Under the pieces are notes generated by a model. That model did not search any database and was not told where the DNA came from. It saw only the letters and a list, made by a program, of their open reading frames with translations. A program made the translations under genes and the position numbers. 64,000 nucleotides of DNA from Desulfovibrio sp. X2 (GTDB taxonomy: Bacteria > Desulfobacterota > Desulfovibrionia > Desulfovibrionales > Desulfovibrionaceae): positions 1 to 64,000 of the forward strand of contig NZ_ATHV01000065.1 in assembly GCF_000422205.1 (NCBI RefSeq), in the 5' to 3' direction. Shown here piece by piece: positions 56,561-64,000 of the stretch. Each line of letters starts with the position of its first letter. Position 1 is the stretch's first letter.

Positions 56561-57035
56561 TCATCTCCGGCGCCCCCGGGCGAGGCCGCGCCGCTCGGCG
56601 CCGCACAGGTCGCGCAGCACGCGGGCAAGAGCCCCGGGCCGCAGGGGCATGGGGGAGGCAGGTCGGCGCGCGGCGGACACGCTCGCCGTCGTAGGAACTG
56701 AACCGTGATTCAACGACTATATCCTCGCCTCGAAGGCATCTGCCGAGGGGATCGGCAAAGAGCTCGGAGAAGTCCTCGAGCCCTGGGACATCGAACAGTC
56801 TCCGGCCCACGACCTGCTCGCAACCAAGTTCGATGGCCGAGCAGAACATGCTGTCAACATCCTGGAATACAAAATTTTCATCGAGAATTGCGGAGATTTC
56901 CACGTCCCCTTTCCGGGGATCTGGCTCCGCTGTTTCAGCGGCATCCGCGACGGCGGAAGGCATTCCCGCGGCAACCGAATCCTGTCCAGTGGTGTGTGAT
57001 CCGGCAGCCTGTGCGGATCGCAGATCACTCTTCAT
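56561..57035 (-). pseudogene. PAS-domain gene, apparently frameshifted
   Basis: From 57035 leftward the reading frame encodes a plausible PAS domain (SAILDENFVFQDVDSMFC to VVESRFSSYDGERV). After about 56672 this frame turns into Arg/Pro/Cys-rich sequence without a coding pattern, while another minus-strand frame shows clean coding codons (MPLRPGALARVLRDLCGAE and on to a stop at 56561-56563). One indel near 56640-56670 would join them. The ATG abuts GGGGGGAGG with no spacer, so its expression is also doubtful. It sits just upstream of the hybrid kinase. Confidence 0.5.
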
Positions 57036-57112
57036 CCTCCCCCCCAGGAAGACACGAACGGCACAAGAAATGAACAGATGTTCAAATCAACTACACGAGA
57101 TCGGAAAGCGTG

Positions 57113-57898
57113 TCAAAAATACCAGCGCCAGGCGCGCCCGGCCTCGAACAGCTGGCGCAGGGTGGTGATGCCGCCGCCCGAGAGCTTGCGCACCAGGAAG
57201 ACGAAGAGGTAGGCGGTCTGCAGGGCGTCGGTCAGGGCGTTGTGGGCGGGAAAGCGCGGCAGGCCGTGTTCCGCGGCCAGGTCGGCCAGGGAGTAGGAGA
57301 CGCGCAGGTCGTAGCGGTCGTAGAGGTTCTCCCAGTTCTGCGCGCGCAGGATGCGGGCCATGTGCATGGTGTCCAGGCAGGGATTGCGCAGCCTGCCGCC
57401 CATGAGCGAGAGGCAGGCCCTGTTCAGGAAGCCCATGTCCAGCCCCACGTTGTGGCCGATGATGAGCGAGGTGCCCAGGAACTCCACGAACCCGGGCAGG
57501 ACCTCGGGCAGGGGGGCGGCCTCGCGCACCTGGGACGGGGTCAGGCGATGGATGAGGGTCGAGGCCTTGGGCAGCTCCCTGCGCGGACGGACCACGCAAT
57601 AGAAGGTCTCCTGCGTGCGGATGGAAAGGCCCGCGAGGCGCACGGCGCCCAGGGAGACGATCTCGTCGCCGCGCGGATCGAGCCCGGTCAGCTCCGTGTC
57701 CAGCACGGTGAAGGAGCACTCGGACAGGGGAATGTCGTGGTCCACCCGGGCAAAGGCGTCGCGGTTGGCGCGCAGGAGCGGGTGCTCGCGCGCGGCCCCG
57801 GGCAGGGGAATGCCCAGCGCCCCGCACAGCCCGGCCATGCGCCGCGCCCAGCCGCTCCCGGCTCCGCCGCTTCCGTGGTCAGGTGCCATCGCCGTCAT
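57113..57898 (-). CDS. DnaQ-like 3'-5' exonuclease (DEDDh)
   Basis: This 261-residue protein has the exonuclease core with ExoI VLDTELTGLDP, ExoII GHNVGLDMGFLN and ExoIII HNALTDAL, so all acidic residues and the His of DEDDh enzymes are present. The N-terminal 50 residues precede the core. It is last in the symporter operon, 34 nt after the cNMP/DUF294 gene. I consider this pairing of a DnaQ-like exonuclease with DUF294 proteins recurrent in bacteria (recollection), but its meaning is unclear; it is not the replicative epsilon subunit by context. Confidence 0.88.
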   Translation of the reverse strand: MTAMAPDHGSGGAGSGWARRMAGLCGALGIPLPGAAREHPLLRANRDAFARVDHDIPLSECSFTVLDTELTGLDPRGDEIVSLGAVRLAGLSIRTQETFYCVVRPRRELPKASTLIHRLTPSQVREAAPLPEVLPGFVEFLGTSLIIGHNVGLDMGFLNRACLSLMGGRLRNPCLDTMHMARILRAQNWENLYDRYDLRVSYSLADLAAEHGLPRFPAHNALTDALQTAYLFVFLVRKLSGGGITTLRQLFEAGRAWRWYF

Positions 57899-57932
57899 GA
57901 CGTCCTCCTCATCCGCCCTCTGTCCGCCCGCA

Positions 57933-59852
57933 TCAGCCGGGCAGATGGAACTCCTCGCGCACCAGCGACTGCATGGCGCCCACGAGGCCGAAGGCCTCCT
58001 TGAGCGTGCGGCGCTCGAGCTCGCTGAGCGAGGCGGGGTCCACGTGGTTGTCCGGCTGCCTGCCCTGCTCCATGAGCCGCAGCTGGTGCACCAGCCGCAC
58101 CTGGGAGAGGAACTCGAAGGCCTGGGAGAGGTCGGCGTGCAGGCCGGTGGAAACGAGCCCCGCGTCGCGCGCCAGCGCCAGGCGCGAGAGGGTGTTGCTC
58201 TCCACGGCCCCGAGCTTCAGGGCCATGAGCCGCGCGAAGTCCACGAAGGGCAGGATGCCGCGCTCCTTGATGTCCAGGGTGTTCTTGTGCTCGCCGTTCT
58301 TCTCCACCAGGAAGCCGCGGAAGAAGGAGAGCGGCGGCCGGGCGCGCAGGCAGTCGCGCGCCATGAAGCCCAGGAAGACCTCGTTGGCCGCCGCGGCGCG
58401 GCAGGCCGCCTCCTTCACGGACTCGCCCAGCTCGAGGAAGCCGAAGCCCGCGCGCATGTCGAAGAAGATGGTCGCCTCCATGACCTGCTCGGGCTCGGGC
58501 GCCGCGATGATGCGCCTGAAGAAGGCGTCCCAGTCCGTCGCGCTCCTGTTGCAGCGCGGCTCCGAGGCCATGATCCCGAAGGGGCACGGCGGGAAGCCGC
58601 AGCGCTTGAGGTGCGTTATGGCCGCGCGCCCGAAGTTCAGGAAGTAGTCGCGCGCCAGGGCCGCCGCCTCCGCCCCTCCCGCTGCCCCCTCGGGCGGCTT
58701 GTAGACCAGGGCGTTGTCCTGGTCCGTGCGGAAGGTCTGCTCGCGGCGGCCCTCGCTGCCGAGCAGGAGCCAGGAGAAAGGCGCGGGCGGCGGCCCCAGC
58801 TCCTCCTGCAGCAGGCTCAGGATGCGGTCGAGCAGGGCCTCGTTCAGGAGCGCGATCATGCGCCCCACGCTGCCCGCCCTGGCCCCCTCCTCCACGAGCG
58901 GCCGGATGACCAGGGGCACCTTGGCCGCGAGCTGGTAGAGGCCGTCGAAGCCGCGCTCGCGCTCTATCTCGCTGAACAGCCCGAAGGGCGAGCGGCCCTG
59001 CAGGACCATCAGGTCGTGCGAGGTGATGACGCCCGTCACGCGGCCGCCCTGCTCCACGGCCAGATGGTGGATCTGGTGCTTCATCATGGAGAGCAGGGCC
59101 TCGAAGCAGTCCTGCTCCGCGGGCACGGTGCGCACGGGCGCGGACATGACCTCGGACACGGGCCAGTTGTAGTTGAGCCCCTGGGCCACGACCTTGTAGC
59201 GCAGGTCCTTGTCCGTGACGATGCCCGCCACCCCGCCCTGCGCGTCCACGGCCAGGATGGAGCCCACGCCCTCCTCGGCCATGACCTCGGCCGCGCGGCG
59301 GATGTCCGCCGAGGCGGGCAGGGTGACCGGCGCGCGGCGCACGGCGTCGCCCACGCGCACGGCGAAGAGCGGCAGGCTCGACTCCGCGCGCGGCGGCAGG
59401 CGGCGGCGCCTGAGCTCCGCAAAGGCCTTGGCCACGTAGGACTCGGAGAAGTTCTTGAGGAAGTACCTGGCCATGGCGGGCTGCGTGGCCAGGAGGTCGC
59501 GGAAGACCTGGGCGGGCAGGCGGAAGACGAAGGTGTCCTCCACCGCGGCGGCCGAGAGATGGGCCGGGCCGCCGCGCACGGCCGAGAGCACGCCCACCAC
59601 GCCGCCCTCCCCCCTGAAGTCCGCCAGGGTCTCCACGCCCGCGTCGTCGGCGAGGAAGATCTTCACCGCCCCGCTCTGGATGACGTAGACGTCGTCCGGC
59701 GCCTTCTGGCCCCGGCTGAGCAGCACGGAGCCGGAGGGAAAGAAGTCCACCGCGCACTGCGCGGCCGTGCGGGCGAGCACGTCCGCGGGAAGCTCGGAAA
59801 AGGGCAGGGTCCTGCCCAGGAATTCGGCCGCCACGTTGCTGTCGTCGCTCAC
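57933..59852 (-). CDS. cNMP-binding / CBS-pair / DUF294 nucleotidyltransferase-like protein
   Basis: This 639-residue cytosolic protein has a cyclic-nucleotide-binding domain (about 10-135), two CBS domains (about 165-290), and a DUF294 nucleotidyltransferase-like domain with GSEGRREQTFRTDQDNAL followed by a helical C-terminal domain. The layout resembles GlnD-like signalling proteins and suggests covalent or allosteric control of a neighbour, most simply the symporter encoded upstream. It starts 79 nt after the symporter gene, behind an intercistronic hairpin. Confidence 0.9.
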   Translation of the reverse strand: MSDDSNVAAEFLGRTLPFSELPADVLARTAAQCAVDFFPSGSVLLSRGQKAPDDVYVIQSGAVKIFLADDAGVETLADFRGEGGVVGVLSAVRGGPAHLSAAAVEDTFVFRLPAQVFRDLLATQPAMARYFLKNFSESYVAKAFAELRRRRLPPRAESSLPLFAVRVGDAVRRAPVTLPASADIRRAAEVMAEEGVGSILAVDAQGGVAGIVTDKDLRYKVVAQGLNYNWPVSEVMSAPVRTVPAEQDCFEALLSMMKHQIHHLAVEQGGRVTGVITSHDLMVLQGRSPFGLFSEIERERGFDGLYQLAAKVPLVIRPLVEEGARAGSVGRMIALLNEALLDRILSLLQEELGPPPAPFSWLLLGSEGRREQTFRTDQDNALVYKPPEGAAGGAEAAALARDYFLNFGRAAITHLKRCGFPPCPFGIMASEPRCNRSATDWDAFFRRIIAAPEPEQVMEATIFFDMRAGFGFLELGESVKEAACRAAAANEVFLGFMARDCLRARPPLSFFRGFLVEKNGEHKNTLDIKERGILPFVDFARLMALKLGAVESNTLSRLALARDAGLVSTGLHADLSQAFEFLSQVRLVHQLRLMEQGRQPDNHVDPASLSELERRTLKEAFGLVGAMQSLVREEFHLPG

Positions 59853-59878
59853 GCTGCACGCTCCTTGCGGACCGGGTT

Positions 59879-59919
59879 CCCGCGCCCGCCGTCCCCCTTC
59901 CGGAAGACGGCGGAGCGGG
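59879..59919 (-). other. Intercistronic hairpin in the symporter operon
   Basis: CCCGCGCCCGCCGTC pairs with GACGGCGGAGCGGG across a 12-nt loop, in the 79-nt gap between the symporter and DUF294 genes. There is no T-run on the minus strand, so it is more likely an mRNA-stability or processing structure than a terminator. Confidence 0.4.
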
Positions 59920-59931
59920 CACCCTCCCGTG

Positions 59932-61707
59932 CTAGTGGTCCACCGCCGTGCCCGCGCCCCTCGGGATGCGCACGGACTCGACGAGCTCCTGGATCTCCTG
60001 CGGCGGGGGCGGCGTCACGGCCGAGACGAGGAAGGTCACGGCGAAGTTGACGACCATGCCCACGGCGCCGATGCCCTCCGGGCTTATGCCCATGAACCAC
60101 GGCTTCATGCCCAGGAACTTGGTCTGGATGATGTATACCATGGTGAAGCCGATTCCGGCGACCATGCCCGCGATGGCGCCCTGCCTGTTGACCCGCTTGG
60201 AGAAGATGCCGAGCACCAGGATGGGGAAGAAGCTCGACGCCGCCAGGCCGAAGGCCAGGGCCACCACCTGGGCCACGAAGCCCGGCGGGTTGATGCCGAA
60301 GTAGCCCGCCACGAGCACAGCCAGGGCTATCATCACGCGGCCGAGCATGAGCCGCTGCCGTTCCGTGGCCTTGCGGTTGACGATGCGGTAGTAGAAGTCG
60401 TGCGAGATGGAGCTGGCGATGACCAGCAGGAGGCCCGAGGCCGTGGACAGGGCCGCGGCCAGGCCGCCCGCCGCCACCAGCGCCACCACCCAGGCGGGCA
60501 GGTTGGCGATCTGGGGGTTGGCCAGCACCATGATGTCGTTGTCCACGTAGAGCTCGTTCCCCGAATCCGTGGGCGCGTTGGCCAGGAGCTTCTGGCCGAG
60601 CGGCCCGGTCTCGCCCGTGAACTCCGGCTTGCCCGCGAAGGGCGCGCCCGCCCGGTACTCGATGAGCCCGTCGTGGTTCTTGTCCATCCAGGCCACGAGG
60701 CCGGTCTTCTCCCAGTCCTTGAACCACTGCGGCGCATCGGCGTAGGGCTTGCCGTTCAGCGTGTCGATCATGTTGTAGCGCGCGAACACGGCCACGGCCG
60801 GGGCCGTGGTGTACAGCAGCGCGATGAAGAGCAGGGCGTAGCCCGCGCTGAGACGCGCCGCGCGCACCGTGGGCACGGTGTAGAAGCGCACGATGACGTG
60901 CGGCAGTCCGGCCGTGCCCACCATCAGCGCACAGGTGATGGCCAGCACGTCGAGCATGGATTTCTGCCCCGCGCCGAAGCCGGACGTGTAGCGCGCGAAG
61001 CCGAGATCCTTGTTGATGGCGTCCAGCGTCTCCAAAAGGAAGCGCCCGGCGTGCGGGCCGGAGGCGATCTTGCCGCCGAAGCCGAGCTGCGGCAGGGGAT
61101 TGCCCGTGATCTTCATGGAGATGGCCACGGCCGGGATGATGAAGGCCAGGATGAGGACCACGTACTGCGCCACCTGGGTCCAGGTGATGCCCTTCATGCC
61201 GCCCAGCCCGGCGTAGAAGAAGACGATGCACATGCCGATGATCACGCCGGTGTTCACGTCCACTTCCAGGAAGCGCGAAAAGACGATGCCCACGCCGCGC
61301 ATCTGCCCGGCCACGTATGTGAGCGAGACGAAGATGGCGCACAGCAGGGCCACGATGCGCGCGGTGCGCGAGTAGTAGCGGTCGCCCACGAAGTCCGGCA
61401 CCGTGAACTTGCCGAACTTGCGCAGGTAGGGCGCGAGCAGGAGGGCCAGGAGCACGTAGCCGCCGGTCCAGCCCATGAGGTACACGCTGCCCTGGTAGCC
61501 GTTGAAGGAGATGATGCCGGCCATGGAGATGAACGAGGCCGCGCTCATCCAGTCCGCGCCGGTGGCCATGCCGTTGGCCAGGGGCGGCACGCCGCCGCCC
61601 GCCACGTAGAAGCCCTTGGTGTCCTTCACCCGCGATGCCCAGGCGATGAACATGTACAGGGCGAAGGTCACGCCCACTATGATGTAGGTCCAGGTCAGGA
61701 TGCTCAT
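59932..61707 (-). CDS. Sodium:solute symporter family protein (acetate-permease-like)
   Basis: This 591-residue inner-membrane protein has about 13 hydrophobic segments and the SSS-family features GGVPPLANGMATGADWMSA and a late LAFGLAASSFFPIL. A hydrophilic insert (about 325-385) lies mid-chain. With its small DUF4212 partner it forms the two-gene cassette usually annotated as VC_2705-type symporter; acetate, lactate or another short carboxylate is the likely substrate. The start is three bases after the DUF4212 stop. Confidence 0.9.
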   Translation of the reverse strand: MSILTWTYIIVGVTFALYMFIAWASRVKDTKGFYVAGGGVPPLANGMATGADWMSAASFISMAGIISFNGYQGSVYLMGWTGGYVLLALLLAPYLRKFGKFTVPDFVGDRYYSRTARIVALLCAIFVSLTYVAGQMRGVGIVFSRFLEVDVNTGVIIGMCIVFFYAGLGGMKGITWTQVAQYVVLILAFIIPAVAISMKITGNPLPQLGFGGKIASGPHAGRFLLETLDAINKDLGFARYTSGFGAGQKSMLDVLAITCALMVGTAGLPHVIVRFYTVPTVRAARLSAGYALLFIALLYTTAPAVAVFARYNMIDTLNGKPYADAPQWFKDWEKTGLVAWMDKNHDGLIEYRAGAPFAGKPEFTGETGPLGQKLLANAPTDSGNELYVDNDIMVLANPQIANLPAWVVALVAAGGLAAALSTASGLLLVIASSISHDFYYRIVNRKATERQRLMLGRVMIALAVLVAGYFGINPPGFVAQVVALAFGLAASSFFPILVLGIFSKRVNRQGAIAGMVAGIGFTMVYIIQTKFLGMKPWFMGISPEGIGAVGMVVNFAVTFLVSAVTPPPPQEIQELVESVRIPRGAGTAVDH

Positions 61708-61710
61708 GCC

Positions 61711-61962
61711 CTACTCCTCCACGTCATGCTCTTTGTCGAGTTTCCGCATCCGGGCCACATAGATGAAGATGAGCGCCACGAAGCAGAGGATGGACCCCTG
61801 CTGGGCGAACCAGAAGCCCAGGGGGAAGCCGCCGATGTGTATGGTGTTCAGCACGTTCAGCAGCAGAATGCCGCAGACGTAGGAGACCAGCGCCCATACT
61901 GCGAGCAAGACGACCATCAGCCGGAGATTCCTCCTCCAGTATTCCTGCACGTTTCCCTTCAT
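61711..61962 (-). CDS. DUF4212 small symporter subunit
   Basis: This 83-residue membrane protein has two hydrophobic helices (about 14-34 and 49-70) and the family start QEYWRRNLRLMVVLLAVW. It belongs with the symporter encoded directly downstream. The ATG at 61960-61962 has GAGGAGG six bases upstream, which decides the start against upstream alternatives. Confidence 0.9.
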   Translation of the reverse strand: MKGNVQEYWRRNLRLMVVLLAVWALVSYVCGILLLNVLNTIHIGGFPLGFWFAQQGSILCFVALIFIYVARMRKLDKEHDVEE

Positions 61963-62111
61963 GACCGCCTCCTCGGGCTTTCGGGGTTTGCGTCCGCGGC
62001 CCGGCCGGGCATTCCCGCCTTCCCCGCGCCCCGGCATCCGAACGGACGGAGCCGGGCAGGACCGCACGCCCCCTGTCTAGGGGCGGCCGGAGGCAGGCGC
62101 ATTTTTTTTTC

Positions 62112-62223
62112 GGTGAACGGCAAACGGGCCTCCCCCTGCCCCTTTTCACGCTCGCGCAGGACGGAAGATCGCCGTTGACCCCGGGCACTTCGGCCGTTCA
62201 CCCCCCGCCCCGGCCGTTCACCC
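62112..62223. promoter_or_regulatory. Four copies of GCCGTTSACC in the symporter/cvpA intergenic region
   Basis: GCCGTTGACCC (62171-62181) and GCCGTTCACCC (62193-62203 and 62213-62223) are spaced 22 and 20 nt, two helical turns, and an inverted copy GGTGAACGGC lies at 62112-62121. The region is the 361-nt divergent gap between the DUF4212 and cvpA starts. The phasing suggests cooperative binding of a regulator. No gene is present in the gap. Confidence 0.6.
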
Positions 62224-62323
62224 GGAGACGGCGGACGGCCGTGACGGCGGGAACCCCGGGCCTTCAAATTTCCGGCCCGTTCTGTTAGGCAGAGCGAAAC
62301 CGTTGCGCCGGACCACTATCCAC

Positions 62324-62860
62324 ATGAATACCCTGGACATAATCTTCCTCATCATCCTCGGCCTGTTCTGCCTGCGGGGGTTCATGAACGGACTGGTGCG
62401 CGAGGCGGCCGCCCTGGTCGGGCTGGGCTTCGCCTTCTACGCGGCCAACCTGCACGGCGACGCCCTGGTCCCCCTGCTCACGCCCCACATGGGCGACGGC
62501 GCCGCGGCCCACACGGCCTCCTACCTGCTCGTCTTCGTGGGCACGCTCTTCGTGGTCTGGATAGGGCTTCGCCTCGTCTCGAGCCTCCTGAAGCTCCAGG
62601 TCCTGGCCCTAGCGGACCACGCCCTGGGCGGGCTGCTCGGCTTCCTCAAGGGCGGGCTTCTGTGCGCGGTGATCATCCTGGTCATGGCCACCTTCCTGCC
62701 GAACTCCGCCTGGCTGACCGGCTCGCGCCTCGCGCCGCAGATCGCCAAGGTGGCAGTGCACATGGTCCGCTTCCTGCCCGAGGACATGCAGCGGAGCCTG
62801 CGCGACCAGCAGAAGAAGCTCGAGGGCATGCACTTCCGCATGCCCGACCTGCCCCTGTGA
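62324..62860 (+). CDS. cvpA: CvpA family membrane protein
   Basis: This 178-residue inner-membrane protein has four hydrophobic segments and the family's opening LDIIFLIILGLFCLRGFMNG followed by GLVREAAALVGLG. CvpA is linked to colicin V export and envelope stress tolerance; its mechanism is unsettled. The ATG at 62324 lacks a strong Shine-Dalgarno. It is followed 94 nt later by mazG. Confidence 0.87.
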   Translation: MNTLDIIFLIILGLFCLRGFMNGLVREAAALVGLGFAFYAANLHGDALVPLLTPHMGDGAAAHTASYLLVFVGTLFVVWIGLRLVSSLLKLQVLALADHALGGLLGFLKGGLLCAVIILVMATFLPNSAWLTGSRLAPQIAKVAVHMVRFLPEDMQRSLRDQQKKLEGMHFRMPDLPL

Positions 62861-62954
62861 GGCCCGCGAGGCAGCCGGTCCTCCCCTTTTTTCCCGAAAC
62901 TTCCCGCCCGGACCGGGTACGCCCCGGCCGGAACCACCCTTTCCGGAGAACGCC

Positions 62955-63755
62955 ATGCGCAACGAAGAGGCCCTTTCCTCACTGATCCAGGTCATCAAGA
63001 GCCTGCTCGCGCCCGAGGGCTGCCCCTGGGACCGCAAGCAGACCCCCGAGACGCTGTGCGACTACGTCATCGAGGAGTCCTTCGAGCTGGTCGAGGCCAT
63101 CCGCGCGGGCAGCGCGGAGGAGACGCGCGAGGAGGTCGGCGACGTGCTCTTCCTGCTGCTCTTCATCAGCGAGCTTTCCGAGCGGGCGGGCCGCTTCAGC
63201 CTGGCCGACGCCCTGGAGGAGAGCGCGGCCAAGATGATCCGCCGCCACCCCCACGTCTTCGCGGACACGAAGATCTCCTGCCAGGAGGAGCTCCTGCGCA
63301 ACTGGGAGCGCATCAAGCGCGGCGAGCACAAGGACGCCGAGGGCCGCCCGGCCGGGGTCTTCGACTCCCTGCCCAAGGGGCTGCCGCCGCTTTTGCGCGC
63401 CTACCGCATGCACTCCAAGGCGGCGCGCACGGGCTTCACCTGGGCCTCGGACGAGGACGCGCGCGGCCAGCTCGACGCCGAGTGGAAGGAGCTGGAGGAG
63501 GCGCGCGCCGGAGGCGACGCCGAGCGCATCGAGGCCGAGTTCGGCGACTACCTCTTCACCGTGGTGGAATGGGGCCGCCGCCTGGGCGTGAAGGCCAACG
63601 CGGCCCTGGACAAGGCCAACAACCGCTTCCTGGCCCGCTTCCAGGTCATGGAGGAGCTGGCCCGCGAGCGTGGCCGCGACCTCGCCGAGCTGGACCTGGA
63701 CGCGCAAAACGCCCTGTGGGACGAGGCCAAGGCCCGGGAGAACCCGACCTCTTAA
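62955..63755 (+). CDS. mazG: Nucleoside triphosphate pyrophosphohydrolase MazG
   Basis: This 266-residue house-cleaning enzyme converts NTPs and dNTPs to monophosphates. Two MazG domains are visible: EESFELVEAIRAG with EEVGDVLFLLLF (EExxE and D metal sites, N-terminal) and KELEEARAG with EAEFGDYLFTVVEWG (C-terminal). The length matches the E. coli enzyme (about 263). CCGGAGAA precedes the ATG. Confidence 0.95.
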   Translation: MRNEEALSSLIQVIKSLLAPEGCPWDRKQTPETLCDYVIEESFELVEAIRAGSAEETREEVGDVLFLLLFISELSERAGRFSLADALEESAAKMIRRHPHVFADTKISCQEELLRNWERIKRGEHKDAEGRPAGVFDSLPKGLPPLLRAYRMHSKAARTGFTWASDEDARGQLDAEWKELEEARAGGDAERIEAEFGDYLFTVVEWGRRLGVKANAALDKANNRFLARFQVMEELARERGRDLAELDLDAQNALWDEAKARENPTS

Positions 63756-63776
63756 GGATACAATATCTCGGCAACA

Positions 63777-63805
63777 TTGACTTTTCTCCTGCTCCCCACC
63801 ATAGA
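63777..63805 (+). promoter_or_regulatory. Candidate promoter of the ferritin-like gene
   Basis: TTGACT (63777-63782), 17 nt, CATAGA (63800-63805), about 47 nt before the ATG at 63853. The -35 is good and the -10 poor. Confidence 0.3.
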
Positions 63806-63852
63806 GGGAACCACATCCGGCGGCCGTCGGCGGCCGCCCCAAGGAGAACGCC

Positions 63853-64000
63853 ATGCCCGAATTCGCCTCCCCCTTCGCCGTGCTGGCCGGCGACAGGAAG
63901 CTCAGCCATTCCGAGCTCGTGCGCGCGGTGCGCTACATGATCGCCGCGGAATACGAAGCCATCCAGCTCTACACGCAGCTCGCCGAATCCACCGACCATG
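63853..64000 (+). CDS. Ferritin-like/rubrerythrin-type protein (5' part, cut by window end)
   Basis: The 49 visible residues contain SHSELVRAVRYMIAAEYEAI and QLYTQLAESTD, the first helix of a ferritin-like di-iron protein (metal ligand Glu in AAEYEAIQLY). Such short proteins are known as iron oxidases and, in some anaerobes, as encapsulin cargo; whether an encapsulin follows lies beyond the window. AAGGAGAA precedes the ATG by six bases. Confidence 0.75.
   Translation, partial: MPEFASPFAVLAGDRKLSHSELVRAVRYMIAAEYEAIQLYTQLAESTDH

Overview
The window is a GC-rich, densely coded stretch of a Gram-negative chromosome. I infer a member of the Desulfovibrionales (sulfate-reducing Desulfobacterota) from several features: a complete Tol-Pal envelope cluster, a stand-alone dihaem cytochrome, a molbindin, a TtuA-type tRNA thiolase, an acetate-type symporter with a DUF4212 partner, and a ferritin-like gene. 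The placement is inference, because there is no rRNA in the window. I saw no tRNA, rRNA, CRISPR array, prophage or IS transposase.

Layout, left to right. 0.2-10 kb holds housekeeping genes: trpS with a site-2-protease homologue, a lone receiver protein, a TtuB/TtuA-like sulfur-transfer pair with a BASS transporter, and a leftward nth-murA-comEC run ending in a small secreted protein. 10-12 kb carries a mini-cytochrome, cutA and a PfkB kinase, then two copies of a 120-130 bp palindromic repeat around a terminator. 12-18.4 kb holds an aldo/keto reductase and, among other genes, an odd set: a cytosolic substrate-binding-protein homologue, a HypB/UreG-type GTPase and a soluble ABC ATPase, with two alpha/beta hydrolases between them, one of which lacks its catalytic residues. 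18.4-21.4 kb has a VOC protein, a molbindin and an APH-like/CysC-like kinase pair. 21.5-31 kb is a rightward run: miaB (third repeat copy in its leader), a bifunctional nuclease, a PHP phosphoesterase, an unknown gene, a sirtuin, then tolQ-tolR-tolA-[chimeric lipoprotein]-tolB-pal.

31-36 kb is accessory-looking: pgpA, a DinB protein, a sulfotransferase, a glycosyltransferase-like gene, a decayed duplicate of the maf 3' end, a lower-GC dihaem cytochrome c and intact maf. 36.4-41.8 kb is a choline-to-betaine locus (FadR-type regulator, betA, betB, choline-binding protein). 42-46 kb has the conserved divergent tesA / ybbA-ybbP arrangement. 46-50 kb has a SpoIIE-type phosphatase and a three-gene RdgC-like operon. 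50.4-53.3 kb is an amino-acid ABC importer behind a small zinc-ribbon gene. 53.5-57 kb is a large hybrid histidine kinase with an apparently frameshifted PAS gene beside it. 57-62 kb is a leftward DUF4212 / acetate-type symporter / cNMP-CBS-DUF294 / DnaQ-like operon. The window closes with cvpA, mazG and the start of a ferritin-like gene.

The least explained signals are: (1) the three-copy palindromic repeat whose arms differ between copies but stay self-complementary; (2) a chimeric lipoprotein made by a 491-bp tandem duplication across the tolA/tolB junction; (3) the cytosolic binding-protein / GTPase / ABC-ATPase set; (4) four copies of GCCGTTSACC in front of the symporter operon; (5) the maf 3' remnant that brackets the low-GC cytochrome gene.
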